A DNA stretch of 64,000 nt from Microbacterium sp. Marseille-Q6965 (GTDB lineage Bacteria; Actinomycetota; Actinomycetes; Actinomycetales; Microbacteriaceae): NCBI RefSeq assembly GCF_946151065.1, contig NZ_CAMGZA010000003.1, forward strand, positions 62,001 to 126,000, in the 5' to 3' direction. Position 1 is the first letter of the stretch, and each line of letters opens with the position of its first letter. The notes under the pieces were generated by a model. That model saw nothing but the letters and a program-made list of their open reading frames with translations. It did not search any database and had not been told where the DNA came from. Both the position numbers and the translations under genes were made by a program. This document shows, one piece after another, positions 28,517 through 37,929 of this stretch.

Positions 28517-30704
28517 ATGTCCGCACCCCGTCGCCCCTCCAGCACGACCGCGCGCAGGCGGCGATTCCTCGCCCCCCTCCCCGCGGTGCTCGCCGTGCTC
28601 CTGGCCGTCGGGGGTGCCCTGCCCGCCGCCGCGGACACTGCCACACCGACGCCCACGCCGACGCCGAGCCCGACGCAGGGGGCGGAACCGGGCGACGACG
28701 AGGAGCAGGGCCCGCGCCTCACGCTCACGCCGTCGGCGGACGCATACGGCGGGGAGGACGAGATCGCGGCGGCGATCGGCATCGAAAGCCCGCTGGGCCT
28801 GGCCGCCGTCCCGGCCGGCACCGTTACCCTGCGCATCGGCGAGCGGCCGCTCGCGGACCGCACGGAGCTGGACGCCTGGCTGGACGGGTCCTCCAGCCCC
28901 CGCCTCGTGGACCTCGACACCGCCGCGGCGGAGACCACGGCACCGGGCGCCACGCAGACCCTCACCCTGCAGGAGGAGGCGCGCACGGGCGCCCGCGCCG
29001 CCGGGGTCTACCCCCTCAGCGCCGTGCTCACGGGCGGCGGCGAGCGGCTCGAGGACACGGCGCTCGTCCTGGTCGAGGGCGACGCCCGCCCGTCGGTGAC
29101 GGTCGTCGTCCCGCTCACGGCACCGGCAGGCGACCGCGGCCTGCTGACCGGTGAGCAGCTCGCCGCGCTCACCGTGGCGGGCGGCTCGCTCGCGGCGCAG
29201 CTGGAGGCCGCCGCCGGCACGCAGGTCGCTCTCGCCGTGGATCCGGCCATCCCGGCCGCCATTCGCGCGCTGGGATCCTCGGCGCCCGGCTCGGCGATCG
29301 CATGGCTGGAACGGCTCGAGGCCCTGCCGAATGAGCGCTTCGCGCTGGAGTTCGGGGACGCCGATCCGTCCGTCCAGATCGCCGCGGGCCTCGACGAACC
29401 GCTGACGCCCATCTCGCTGGCGCCCTACCTGCCGGGTGCGGGGCAGGCGCAGCCGAGCCCCTCGGCCCACCCCCACGCCGAGCGCCACTCCCACCCCCAG
29501 GGCGACGACCGACCCCGCATCGCTGCCCCTCGACGAGCTGCTGGCCATCGGCGGCACCCCCGCCGACGTGCACTGGCCCGACCCCGGCGCGGTCGACGCC
29601 GCGACGGTCGCCGCGTTGAGCGCCGACGGCGGCGCCTCGCTCGTCCCCTCCACCGTCACGCGCGAGGGAGAGTCCGGTGCGACGGTCGCGCCCCGGGCGG
29701 AGGGAGCGCTCGTGTACGACCAGCACGCCTCCACGCTGCTGTCGGCCGCAGCTGCGCTCGACGACGAGGCGACCCGCGACGCGACGCTGGCGGCCGCCCG
29801 GGCGTCGATCTGGCTCGCAGCCGGCGACGCCGGGGGAGAGGTGCTCGTCGCGCTGGAGCGACCGGGCGGCGTTGATGCGCGCGACGACTCCCTGGACCGC
29901 GACCCGTCACCCCGACCGGCCGATGCCGTGGCCGACGCCGTGGAGGCGGCGACATCGTTCGCCACGCGCCCGCTCTCGGCGCTGCTCGGCGACGAGCCCG
30001 CCGCGGTGGAGATCGGCGGCGCCGGACCGGACGAGGCCCGCGCGGCGGCGGTGAACGAGCTGCACGGGAGAGAGAATCGGCTGAACGAGCTCGGCAGCAT
30101 GCTGAGCGATCCCACCCTCCTCACCGCGCAGGCGCGCGCCGAGGCCCTGCAGTTGCACGGCGTGGCATGGAGCACGCACCTCGACGCGTGGGAGGGCGCC
30201 GTCGCGGCGGAGCAGCAGTCGCTCACGGCGCTGGGCGACGCCGTGAGCATCGTTCCGCCCAGCGACGTGCAGCTGCTCAGCGCGGAGGCACCGCTTCCCG
30301 TGTGGGTGCGCAACGACCTGCCGTACCCCGTCACGGTCACGCTGCACGCCCAGCCCGACAATCCGCGCGTGGCCGTCCAGCCCGTGGCCCAGGTCGAGGC
30401 CGCACCATCGCAGAACACCCGCGTGCGCATCCCGGTCGAGGCCGGCATCGGCAACGGCCAGGTGCGCATCGCGCTGTCGCTGCAGAGCCCGACGGGGGTC
30501 GCCGTCGGCGCCCCGCAGTCCATCGACGTCACCGTGCGCGCGGACTGGGAGCGGGCCGCCGTCGTCGTCCTCGCCGTGCTCGTGGTCGGACTCGCGGTGC
30601 TCGGCACGATCCGCACCGTCCGCCGCCGGCGTCGCCGGGCCGGGGAGGAGGCGGCAGCTTCGGAGCGCCCCGAGGCGCCCAGGACGGAGGATCCGCGTGG
30701 CTAG
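28517..30704 (+). pseudogene. DUF6049 family membrane protein, frameshifted
   Basis: Equivalent of Rv3909, the gene upstream of murJ in actinobacteria. It has a signal peptide (residues about 15-42, basic start then hydrophobic), a large extracytoplasmic region and a C-terminal helix (VVVLAVLVVGLAVLGTI) before a basic cytoplasmic tail. Homologous sequence runs in one frame to about 29455 (PYLPGAGQAQPSPSA) and resumes in the next frame at about 29470 (PTPTPSATPTPRATTDPASLPL) to 30704. The switch is in a C-rich Pro/Thr/Ser linker and equals one extra base, or two missing. The intact product would be about 728 aa. TAGGAT lies 9 nt before the ATG. It may be an assembly error. Confidence 0.78.
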
Positions 30705-32292
30705 CCTCGGGCGCTCGAGTGCCCTGATCGCTGCCGGCACGCTCGTCTCACGCGTGACGGGCCTGATCCGCACCGTGGTGCTCGTGGCGGCGATCGGATC
30801 GTTCGCCTCGCCGGCCGCCGACGCGTTCGCGACGGCGAACCAGCTGCCCAACAACATCTACACCGTCATCTCGACGGGCATCCTCACCGCCGTGATTGTT
30901 CCGCAGATCGTGAGGGTCTCGACGCGATCCGACGGCGGGCGCGAGTTCATCTCGAAGCTGTTCACCCTCGGCACGGTGGTGCTGCTGGCGGCGACGGCGA
31001 TCGCGATGGTCGCCGCCCCCGTGATCGTGTGGCTGTACGTGCCGGAGTTCACTCCCGAGCAGCAGGCGCTGGCGGTGGCGTTCGCCTACTGGTGCCTGCC
31101 GCAGGTGCTCTTCTACGGCCTCTACGCGCTCGTGGGCGAGACGCTCAACGCCAAGGGCGTCTTCGGCCCGTTCGCGTGGGCGCCCGTCGTCAACAACGTG
31201 GTGTCGGTTGCGGGGTTCGCCGTCATCATCGCGCTCACCGGCGGCGACCTGACCGCGGTGGACGCCTGGACCCCCGGCATGATCGCCCTGCTGGCCGGCA
31301 CCGCCACGCTCGGCATCGTCGCCCAGGCGCTCGTGCTGTTCGCGTTCTGGCGCGGCACGGGCCTGCACCTGCGGCCGGATTTCCGGTGGCGCGGCGTGGG
31401 CCTGGGCGACATCGGCCGCCTCGCGGGCTGGACCTTCCTCATGATGCTCGTCGGGCAGCTCGCCGGCTTCATCCAGTCGCGCGTCGTCTCCGGCGCCTCG
31501 GGCGATGCGGGCGTGGCCGTGATGCAGAACGCCTGGCTGGTGTTCATGCTCCCGTACTCGGTCATCGTCATGGCGATCGGCACGCCCTACTTCACCCAGC
31601 TGTCGACGCACGCGCACGCCGGCCGCGACGACGAGGTGCGCTCGGATGTCGGGCGCGCGATCCGCACGCTTGGCCTCTTCGTCGTCATCGCGACGGCAGC
31701 GCTCGTGGCGGCCGCCGTGCCCGCCACCCGCGTGTTCACCAACGCGGCGACGGACGCGGCCGCCGCGGCGCCGGTGCTGCTGGCGTTCCTCGTGTGCCTC
31801 GTCCCCCTCGCGGTCCTGTTCGTCGTGCAGCGCACCTTCTACGCGTACGGCGACACCCGCACGCCGTTCCTGTTCACCCTGTTCCAGGGGGTGCTCGTCG
31901 TCGCCTCCGCACTGCTGGCCGGCGCGTTCCTGCCGCGGGAGCAGCTCACCGCGGGCGTCGCGCTCGGCCAGGCGGTCGCGAGCACCCTGCAGGTGGTGCT
32001 CGCCGCCTGGCTGCTGCGCCGCCGCATCGGCTCGTACGAGCTCGGCCGCTCGCTGTGGGCGCTGGCACGCTTCGCCCTCGCCGCGGTGCCGGCCGCCCTC
32101 GCCGGGTGGGGCGTGTACGTGTGGTCGGGCGGCGTGGACGGCTGGATGGCTGCCGACCGTCTCATGGGCGCGCTCGGCACGGCGCTCGTCGGCACGGTCG
32201 CCCTCGTCGTCTACGTGGCGCTGCTGGCGGTGTTCCGCGCGCCGGAACTCGCGGTGGCCGCCGGCTCCCTCCGCCGCTTCCTCGGCCGCTGA
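30697..32292 (+). CDS. murJ: lipid II flippase MurJ (MviN family)
   Basis: A 531-aa membrane protein with about 14 helices. The MviN family start SLGRSSALIAAGTLVSRVTGLIRTVVL is clear. It moves lipid II across the membrane for peptidoglycan synthesis. It overlaps the DUF6049 stop by 8 nt, GTG start. The protein lacks the pseudokinase and extracellular extension found in M. tuberculosis MurJ, as is usual in Microbacteriaceae. Convergent with the FAD oxidoreductase. Confidence 0.92.
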   Translation: MASLGRSSALIAAGTLVSRVTGLIRTVVLVAAIGSFASPAADAFATANQLPNNIYTVISTGILTAVIVPQIVRVSTRSDGGREFISKLFTLGTVVLLAATAIAMVAAPVIVWLYVPEFTPEQQALAVAFAYWCLPQVLFYGLYALVGETLNAKGVFGPFAWAPVVNNVVSVAGFAVIIALTGGDLTAVDAWTPGMIALLAGTATLGIVAQALVLFAFWRGTGLHLRPDFRWRGVGLGDIGRLAGWTFLMMLVGQLAGFIQSRVVSGASGDAGVAVMQNAWLVFMLPYSVIVMAIGTPYFTQLSTHAHAGRDDEVRSDVGRAIRTLGLFVVIATAALVAAAVPATRVFTNAATDAAAAAPVLLAFLVCLVPLAVLFVVQRTFYAYGDTRTPFLFTLFQGVLVVASALLAGAFLPREQLTAGVALGQAVASTLQVVLAAWLLRRRIGSYELGRSLWALARFALAAVPAALAGWGVYVWSGGVDGWMAADRLMGALGTALVGTVALVVYVALLAVFRAPELAVAAGSLRRFLGR

Positions 32293-32362
32293 TCGCCCCG
32301 CCGGCCCGTAGGCCCCGTGCCGGGACACTCCCCGACTGCGGCGCGCGGGACCACAGACGTCG

Positions 32363-32381
32363 GACGGGCTAGGAGCCCGTC
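32363..32381. terminator. hairpin over the stop codon of the FAD oxidoreductase
   Basis: GACGGGCT-AGG-AGCCCGTC, an 8-bp stem, lies between convergent murJ and the sugar cassette and includes the oxidoreductase stop codon. A terminator role is plausible but unsupported by a T-run. Confidence 0.4.
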
Positions 32382-34642
32382 GGAGTCTCGTAGACGCGCA
32401 GCGCATGCACCCGCGCTTGCGGAGCGCCGTTGGTCGTCAGCACACGCAGCCGGATGGCACGCGTGGTCACCGGCGGGAATCGGTGCACACGGTGGCGCTT
32501 ACGGTTCCCTACGCCCGACGCGACCTCTCGCCAGGTCCCCTCGTCATCCAGCGCCTCGATCGCGTAGTCCCGCACGAGCTCGGGGAACACCCGGTCGGGC
32601 GTGCGGTGGTGGTGAAGCGTGTTGAGCTCCACGTCGAGGTCGTCATCGAACACGAGGCGCGCCTCCGAGACGCGCCGGGCCTCCGCCCAATCCAGCCGAA
32701 TCCACGGTGCGGTATCCGCGGGAAGCGACGCCCACAAGTTCGGGCCGCCGTAGTACCGCTGGTATCCGCCGGCGACCTTCGTGGCGGCGAACGCTGCCGT
32801 CGGTGGGGCGATCCGCGCGCGCATGGTCCGCCCGCGCAACGGGATGGCCGGCCATGCGATGACCGCCTCGGATTGATCCACGGCGACGTTGGCGTCTCCG
32901 TCGGCCTCGGCACGGCGCACGAGGGTGAGCATGCCCGGCACCTGCGCGGTCCGCAGGTGCACGTCGACGGCGTCGTTGGGTGCGAGGCATACGACGACGC
33001 TCTCGGGCTCCGGCGGCGCCCACTCCAGCGGCAGCCGCACCCACTGCGGATCCGGCGACGCCGTGACCGGCACGCGGACCGAGAGCCGGCGATCGACGGG
33101 CACGGCGTTTTGGGGACGACCGGTGGTCCACAGCGAAGCCTCGAGGACGGTGTCGGCGCGGACGTTCAGCAGCACATCGATGCCGTCGAGGCGGGGGTCG
33201 ACGGGAGCGAGCAGCCCGATATCCGTCTCCAGTGGCAGGAGCGAGGCCTCGGCGCCGGGGTGGAATTCCTCCACGTCGATGCTGGTGACCTCGCTCGAGG
33301 CGGTGACCGTGGCCCGCAGGGCAAGATCGTGGGGGTCGGCGTTGCGCACGCCGAACACGCCCGCGTCCTGCCGCAGCAGCAGCTGTCGCAGCGCCTCCGG
33401 GTGGCGTTCGGCGAGCTCCCGCGGCCGCACGCCCAGGTCGAGGGCGAGCGCCGCCCCCGTCCCCGCCGCCTCGCCTCCGACGCCGCACGTGGCCATGACG
33501 CGGGAGGAGCCGAACGCCACGTGCGTGGCGGAGATGTCGCGCCCGGCCATGAGCATATTGGCGACGTTGCGGGAGTAGTAGCTGCGAAACGGGATGCCGT
33601 AGATGCCGTCGGAGTAGCGCTGCAGGGCGCCCGCCTCCGTGGAGTACATGCCCTTCACGGGATGGAGGTCGATCGACCAGCCCCCGAAGGCTACGGCGTC
33701 CGGGAAGTCGACCTGACCGAGGATGTCGTTCTGAGTGAGCACGTGGTCACCGAGGAAGCGCCGGTACTCGCGTTTGCCGGGTATCGCGCCCACCCACTCG
33801 AGATCGAGCTTCTCCGCCTCGAAGCGGCCCGAGTTCTTGATGTAGTCCCAGATCCCGAAGATCACGCCGCGCAGCTCGTCGCGGATCCGCTCGTTGTCAT
33901 CGACGATGTCGAGCTCGCCGCCCCACTCGATCCACCAGTAGTGCGCCCCGGAGTCGCCGCTGCGCAGGATGCGGGAGGTGGGGATCGGGGTGTCGCGGAT
34001 GTCGATGGCGGAGTCGGGGGCGACATACTCCACGGGTCGGCCGCGGTCGGCCGTGTAGAAGAGGATCGTCGACCCCAGGAACTCGCGGTCGGCGACCTCC
34101 GGCGCCCACTCCTCGCCGTGCTCATGGCGCGCCTCGCGCCCGAGGCGGTAGTCCGCTCCGGCGAGGTGGCCGATAAGGCCATCGCCGGTGCAGTCGAGGA
34201 AGTACGGGCTGCGGAATTCGCTCCAGATCTCTGATCCCATCGTCCATCCGCGCACGCTGCGGATGATCCTCTCCCCGTCCACGTCGGCCGCGTCGACCTC
34301 CCGCACGTCCGTGTTGAGGAACAGGCGGATGTTCGGCTCCGCGCGCACCGCGTCCCAGACGACCTCGTCCCACAGGATCGGGTTGCCCTCGGGATTGCGG
34401 TACTGGTTCTCGACGTAGAGCTCGCCGACGACGCCGGTCTCGCGTGCGAATCGTTGCACGCCGTGAGCCGTCGCGCCGCACACCCAGACGCGCACCTCCG
34501 AGGAGGAGTTGCCGCCGAGCACCGGGCGGTTGTTGACCAGCGCGACCTGCTTTCCGAGGCGCGCCGCGCTGATCGCGGCGCACACCCCCGCCAGCCCGCC
34601 GCCCACCACCGTGATGTCGGATTCGATCGTCTGAGAGCGCAT
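32369..34642 (-). CDS. FAD-dependent oxidoreductase with C-terminal carbohydrate-binding-like domain
   Basis: A 757-aa protein. The FAD_oxidored-type N-terminal domain has the dinucleotide motif VVGGGLAGVCAAISAARLG at residues 12-30, then NRPVLGGNSSSE, and FLDCTGDG near 170; FAD contacts recur in MLMAGRDISATHVAFGSSRVMATCG near 380. From about residue 600 the C-terminus resembles a discoidin (F5/8 type C) fold, with YYGGPNLWASL, WIRLDW and TTRAIRLRVL. There is no signal peptide, so it acts in the cytosol. It is the last gene of an ABC sugar-uptake operon, so it probably oxidises the imported glycan or derivative. Substrate unknown. Confidence 0.78.
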   Translation of the reverse strand: MRSQTIESDITVVGGGLAGVCAAISAARLGKQVALVNNRPVLGGNSSSEVRVWVCGATAHGVQRFARETGVVGELYVENQYRNPEGNPILWDEVVWDAVRAEPNIRLFLNTDVREVDAADVDGERIIRSVRGWTMGSEIWSEFRSPYFLDCTGDGLIGHLAGADYRLGREARHEHGEEWAPEVADREFLGSTILFYTADRGRPVEYVAPDSAIDIRDTPIPTSRILRSGDSGAHYWWIEWGGELDIVDDNERIRDELRGVIFGIWDYIKNSGRFEAEKLDLEWVGAIPGKREYRRFLGDHVLTQNDILGQVDFPDAVAFGGWSIDLHPVKGMYSTEAGALQRYSDGIYGIPFRSYYSRNVANMLMAGRDISATHVAFGSSRVMATCGVGGEAAGTGAALALDLGVRPRELAERHPEALRQLLLRQDAGVFGVRNADPHDLALRATVTASSEVTSIDVEEFHPGAEASLLPLETDIGLLAPVDPRLDGIDVLLNVRADTVLEASLWTTGRPQNAVPVDRRLSVRVPVTASPDPQWVRLPLEWAPPEPESVVVCLAPNDAVDVHLRTAQVPGMLTLVRRAEADGDANVAVDQSEAVIAWPAIPLRGRTMRARIAPPTAAFAATKVAGGYQRYYGGPNLWASLPADTAPWIRLDWAEARRVSEARLVFDDDLDVELNTLHHHRTPDRVFPELVRDYAIEALDDEGTWREVASGVGNRKRHRVHRFPPVTTRAIRLRVLTTNGAPQARVHALRVYETPTGS

Positions 34643-34678
34643 GCCGTCCTTCGTGTCGGGGTACCGGGTCGTTTCCAG

Positions 34679-35971
34679 TCAGAGGAGTCCGGAGATCGTC
34701 GCCTTGGCCTCGGCGAGCGCGTCGGCCGGGCGCGCGGCGCCGATGAGCACCGCCTGGACGTTCTCCGCGATCGCCGTCTCCATCTGGGCGTAGTTGACGT
34801 ACCCCCAGAAGGGGTTCTTGGTCGCGGTCGCGGTGATGCGCTCGGCGAATTCCGCGTTGAAGCGGTCGGAGGCCACTGCCTCGGACTCCAGCCCCGACTG
34901 CGTCGCCGGGGGCAGCGACAGGGCCTCGAAGTACGACGCCGTCTGCTCGTCGTCGCTCGTCAGCCACTGCGCGAACTCCGCTGCCGTGCCCTCGCCGTCG
35001 CCGCCCACGACGCACACCGCGTGCCCCCAGAGGGTGGCGACAGGTGCGTCGCCCGCGTTCGCCACGGGGCGCGAGATCGGGACCATCTTGTCGACGATCG
35101 CCGCGTCGGTCGCGGCGGCCTGCACCGCGGAGACGCCGACCGGCGCGTCGTCGTAGAGGGCTGCGGCCTCCTGCGCGAACAGGTTGCGCGCCGCGAACCG
35201 GTCGACGTCGGGCGCGATCAGGCCCTCGTCGAACAGCTTCTTGTACCACTCCACGGCCTTCACCGAGGCCTCGTCGTCGATCTCGACCGCGTCGCCGTCG
35301 ACGAGCGGCGAGCCGAAGCTCTGCATCCACATCAGGATGTCCTTGAGTTGGGCCGCTGCGGTCGCCGCGGCGTAGGGCGTCACCCCGATGCCCTTCAGTG
35401 CGCGCAGCCCCTCCTCGAACTCCTCGATGGAAGCGGGAGCGAGAGACGCGCCTGCCCGGTCGAACAGCTCGGCGTTGCCGATCAGTCCGATGGCGCCGAT
35501 CGTCCACGGCAGGCCGTACTGCACGTCGTCCAGGCGGCCAGCGGCGAGCGCCGCGTCCGTGTAGCCGCGACCCTCCGCAAGCGGACCGAGATCCTTCAGC
35601 TTGCCCAATGCGGCGAGCGCCGCCAGCCACGCGACGTCGACCTGCACCGCGCCGGCGAACTGGCCGCCGCGCACCTGCAGCGTGAGCTGGTTGAGGTACT
35701 CGTTGTACGGGAACGTGACGGTGTCGACCGAGACCCCCTCCTCCCCGGCGAAGGCGTCGATCGCGGCCTGCACGACCGGCTTCGGTGCCTCCTCCGAGAG
35801 GCTCCAGGACGCGAAGGCGAAGTCGGTGGCGGTGCCACCCGTGGCGGGAGCACCGGCGCCGCCGGTGCCGGTGCCGGTTGTGGAGCAGCCCGCGATCGCG
35901 ACCAGCGACGCGCTGCCGAGGCCGATCGCCGAGAACCGCAGCAGGTCACGCCGAGTCAGGTTGAGGGTCAT
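34679..35971 (-). CDS. extracellular solute-binding lipoprotein, carbohydrate ABC transporter
   Basis: A 430-aa family 1 solute-binding protein. The signal sequence has a twin-arginine motif (LTRRDLLRFSAIG) and a lipobox (VAIAGC), so it is exported folded through Tat and lipid-anchored at Cys29. A Gly/Thr linker follows, then the periplasmic-binding fold with aromatic-rich WSLSEEA and YGLPWTIGAIGL. AAGGAG precedes the ATG. The permease genes are 36 nt upstream and the FAD enzyme gene 36 nt downstream. The sugar bound is not predictable. Confidence 0.86.
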   Translation of the reverse strand: MTLNLTRRDLLRFSAIGLGSASLVAIAGCSTTGTGTGGAGAPATGGTATDFAFASWSLSEEAPKPVVQAAIDAFAGEEGVSVDTVTFPYNEYLNQLTLQVRGGQFAGAVQVDVAWLAALAALGKLKDLGPLAEGRGYTDAALAAGRLDDVQYGLPWTIGAIGLIGNAELFDRAGASLAPASIEEFEEGLRALKGIGVTPYAAATAAAQLKDILMWMQSFGSPLVDGDAVEIDDEASVKAVEWYKKLFDEGLIAPDVDRFAARNLFAQEAAALYDDAPVGVSAVQAAATDAAIVDKMVPISRPVANAGDAPVATLWGHAVCVVGGDGEGTAAEFAQWLTSDDEQTASYFEALSLPPATQSGLESEAVASDRFNAEFAERITATATKNPFWGYVNYAQMETAIAENVQAVLIGAARPADALAEAKATISGLL

Positions 35972-36007
35972 GATTCTCCTTCGAATCTGGTGTCTGGTGG
36001 TCGGGCG

Positions 36008-36910
36008 TCAGCCCTTGATGGCTCCGGCGGTGATGCCGCCGACGAGGTAGCGCTGCAGGAACATGAAGGCGACGGCGACGGGAATCGAGACCAAGAGCGA
36101 CGCCGCCATAAGCTCGGGCCAGGCCGTATTGGCCTCGCTGATATAGGTGTTGACCAGTCCGGGCGGCAGCGTCATGAACTCCGGCCCCGCGAGCGTCAGC
36201 GCGAAGATGAAGTCGTTCCATCCGCGCACGAACGCGAACAGGCCGCTCGCGACGAGCCCCGGGGCCGCGAGCGGCATGATCACCGAGTGGAAGATGCGCC
36301 ACGGACCCGCCCCATCGATGCGTGCCGCCTCGATGAGGTCGTCCGGGAGCGCATCGAAGAACCCCTTCAGCATCCACACGCACAGGGGCAGCGTGAACGT
36401 GGTGAACGACACGATCAGGGCCACGTAGCTGTTGAGCAAACCGAACTGCGCGAAGACGAGGTACAGCGTGATGAGCAGCAGCGCCTGGGGGAACATCTGG
36501 CTCGAGAGCACGAAGTACATCAGCGACGTGCGCCCACGGAACCGGTACTTCGAGAACGCGTACCCCATGTACATCGAGACGACCACCGACAGCACGGCGG
36601 TGATGAGCGAGACCACGATGCTGTTGCGCAGGTAGCGGAACAGCTCGGTGCGTTGGAAGACATCCGCGTAGTGCTCCCACGTCATCTCCGCGGGGAACAG
36701 CGGGGCGGGGAACGTGAACACCGCACTGTTCGGCGTCAGCGATGTGGCCAACAGCCAGTAGATCGGCGCGAAGGCGAACACGCCGATTACCGCAAGGGTG
36801 ATCCACAGCGCCCATCGGGGCCGCATCGGGCGGCGTCGAGGCGGGGCGGCCCCCGGGCCGCCGGTGACGATCGCCTGGGTGGTGGTCGGTTCTGCAGCGG
36901 TGATGGTCAT
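36008..36910 (-). CDS. carbohydrate ABC transporter permease (MalG type)
   Basis: A 300-aa permease with about 35 N-terminal cytoplasmic residues and six helices. The EAA-loop motif DLIEAARIDGAGPWRIFHSVIMPLAAPG near 205-235 contacts the ATPase. The ATG at 36910 overlaps the stop of the preceding permease (4 nt), with AAGGA upstream. No ATPase gene is in the cassette; a shared MsmK/UgpC-type ATPase elsewhere is expected. Confidence 0.86.
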   Translation of the reverse strand: MTITAAEPTTTQAIVTGGPGAAPPRRRPMRPRWALWITLAVIGVFAFAPIYWLLATSLTPNSAVFTFPAPLFPAEMTWEHYADVFQRTELFRYLRNSIVVSLITAVLSVVVSMYMGYAFSKYRFRGRTSLMYFVLSSQMFPQALLLITLYLVFAQFGLLNSYVALIVSFTTFTLPLCVWMLKGFFDALPDDLIEAARIDGAGPWRIFHSVIMPLAAPGLVASGLFAFVRGWNDFIFALTLAGPEFMTLPPGLVNTYISEANTAWPELMAASLLVSIPVAVAFMFLQRYLVGGITAGAIKG

Positions 36911-37821
36911 CGTCCTTCCCTCCGCGCTCCGCGCTCGCTCACTGTGACGTAGACCACGACGAGAACCGACAGCAGAAGCATCCACAGCAGGCCGATGGCC
37001 CCCGCCCTGCCGAGATCGAAGCCGGCGAAAGCGGCGTCATAGACGGCCGTCGCAAACGTGTTCGTCGTTCCCGCCGGGCCGCCGCCGGTGAGCACGAAGA
37101 TGGTGTCGAAGTGCTGGAAGTTCCAGATGAACTCCAGCAGGATCACCAGTCCGGCCACCCCACGGATGTGCGGCCACGTCACCGTGAAGAAGCGGCGGAT
37201 GGCACCGGCGCCGTCGATCGCCGCCGCCTCGTGCAGCTCGACGGGCACCGTCTGCAATCCCGCCAGGAGCATCACGGCCACCCAGGGGAAGGAGTTCCAG
37301 GTCTTCGCGATGATGAGAGCGCCTCGTGCCGAGTCGGTCTGGAACAGCCAGGCGATGGGCTCGTCGAGAACGCCGGCGCTCACGAGGATCCCGTTGAGCA
37401 CGCCGTAGTTCGCGTCGAAGATCCACGCCCACAGGAACGACACCACCACGCCGGGGATCAGCCAGGGGATAAGGAATGCGCCCCGCAGGAAGCGCTGGCC
37501 GGGGAAGCTCTGGTTCAGCACGAGCGCGAGCGCGAGCCCGATCGCAAAGGGGCCGATCGTCGACCCGACGGTGAAGACCATCGTCTGCCACATCAGCCGG
37601 CCGAAATCATGCTGCACCACCTGCAGCACGTTCTCGAAGCCCACGAACGGCATGCCGGGGTAGAGCAGGCTCTCGTCGAAAAACGCCGAGAGCAGCGACC
37701 GGATCAGCGGGTACAGCACCACCAGGCACAGGAGCACGAGCCCCGGCAGCAACAGGAACGTCAGGAAGCTGCGCTCGGACAGCGGCATGCCTGGCCGCGT
37801 ACGCGTGGACTGCGTCGTCAT
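36907..37821 (-). CDS. carbohydrate ABC transporter permease (MalF type)
   Basis: A 304-aa permease, first gene of the sugar operon. It has six helices, an extracytoplasmic loop after helix 1, and an EAA motif VELHEAAAIDGAGAIRRFFTVTWPH near 205-230. The ATG at 37821 (MTTQSTRTRPGM) is preceded by GAGGAA; the frame extends upstream into the iclR gene but without homology. Coupled to the second permease. Probably controlled by the divergent IclR regulator. Confidence 0.86.
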   Translation of the reverse strand: MTTQSTRTRPGMPLSERSFLTFLLLPGLVLLCLVVLYPLIRSLLSAFFDESLLYPGMPFVGFENVLQVVQHDFGRLMWQTMVFTVGSTIGPFAIGLALALVLNQSFPGQRFLRGAFLIPWLIPGVVVSFLWAWIFDANYGVLNGILVSAGVLDEPIAWLFQTDSARGALIIAKTWNSFPWVAVMLLAGLQTVPVELHEAAAIDGAGAIRRFFTVTWPHIRGVAGLVILLEFIWNFQHFDTIFVLTGGGPAGTTNTFATAVYDAAFAGFDLGRAGAIGLLWMLLLSVLVVVYVTVSERGARREGR

Positions 37822-37896
37822 GGATTCCTCACCGCGACGATCCGCCTCGATCGACGCTGAAGTCAGCGTGCACGGCTCCCCCACTTTTTGCAACGC

Positions 37897-37915
37897 CCAT
37901 GCACTATATGCATGG
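37897..37915. promoter_or_regulatory. operator between the sugar operon and iclR
   Basis: CCATGCA-CTATA-TGCATGG, a 7-5-7 inverted repeat in the 108-nt divergent gap, ends 14 nt before the iclR start. This is the expected place for IclR control of both directions. Confidence 0.6.
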
Positions 37916-37917
37916 CG

Positions 37918-37923
37918 TATGGT
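37918..37923 (+). promoter_or_regulatory. -10 box of leaderless iclR-type gene
   Basis: TATGGT, followed by 6 nt (GTGCGT) and the ATG at 37930. It argues for this start over an ATG 14 codons upstream. Confidence 0.5.
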
Positions 37924-37929
37924 GTGCGT

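Noticed and set aside
26906..30616. 1236-aa minus-strand frame joining the methyltransferase with sequence opposite DUF6049
   Set aside because: Only the 508 residues from 28432 have methyltransferase features; the rest is antisense to DUF6049.
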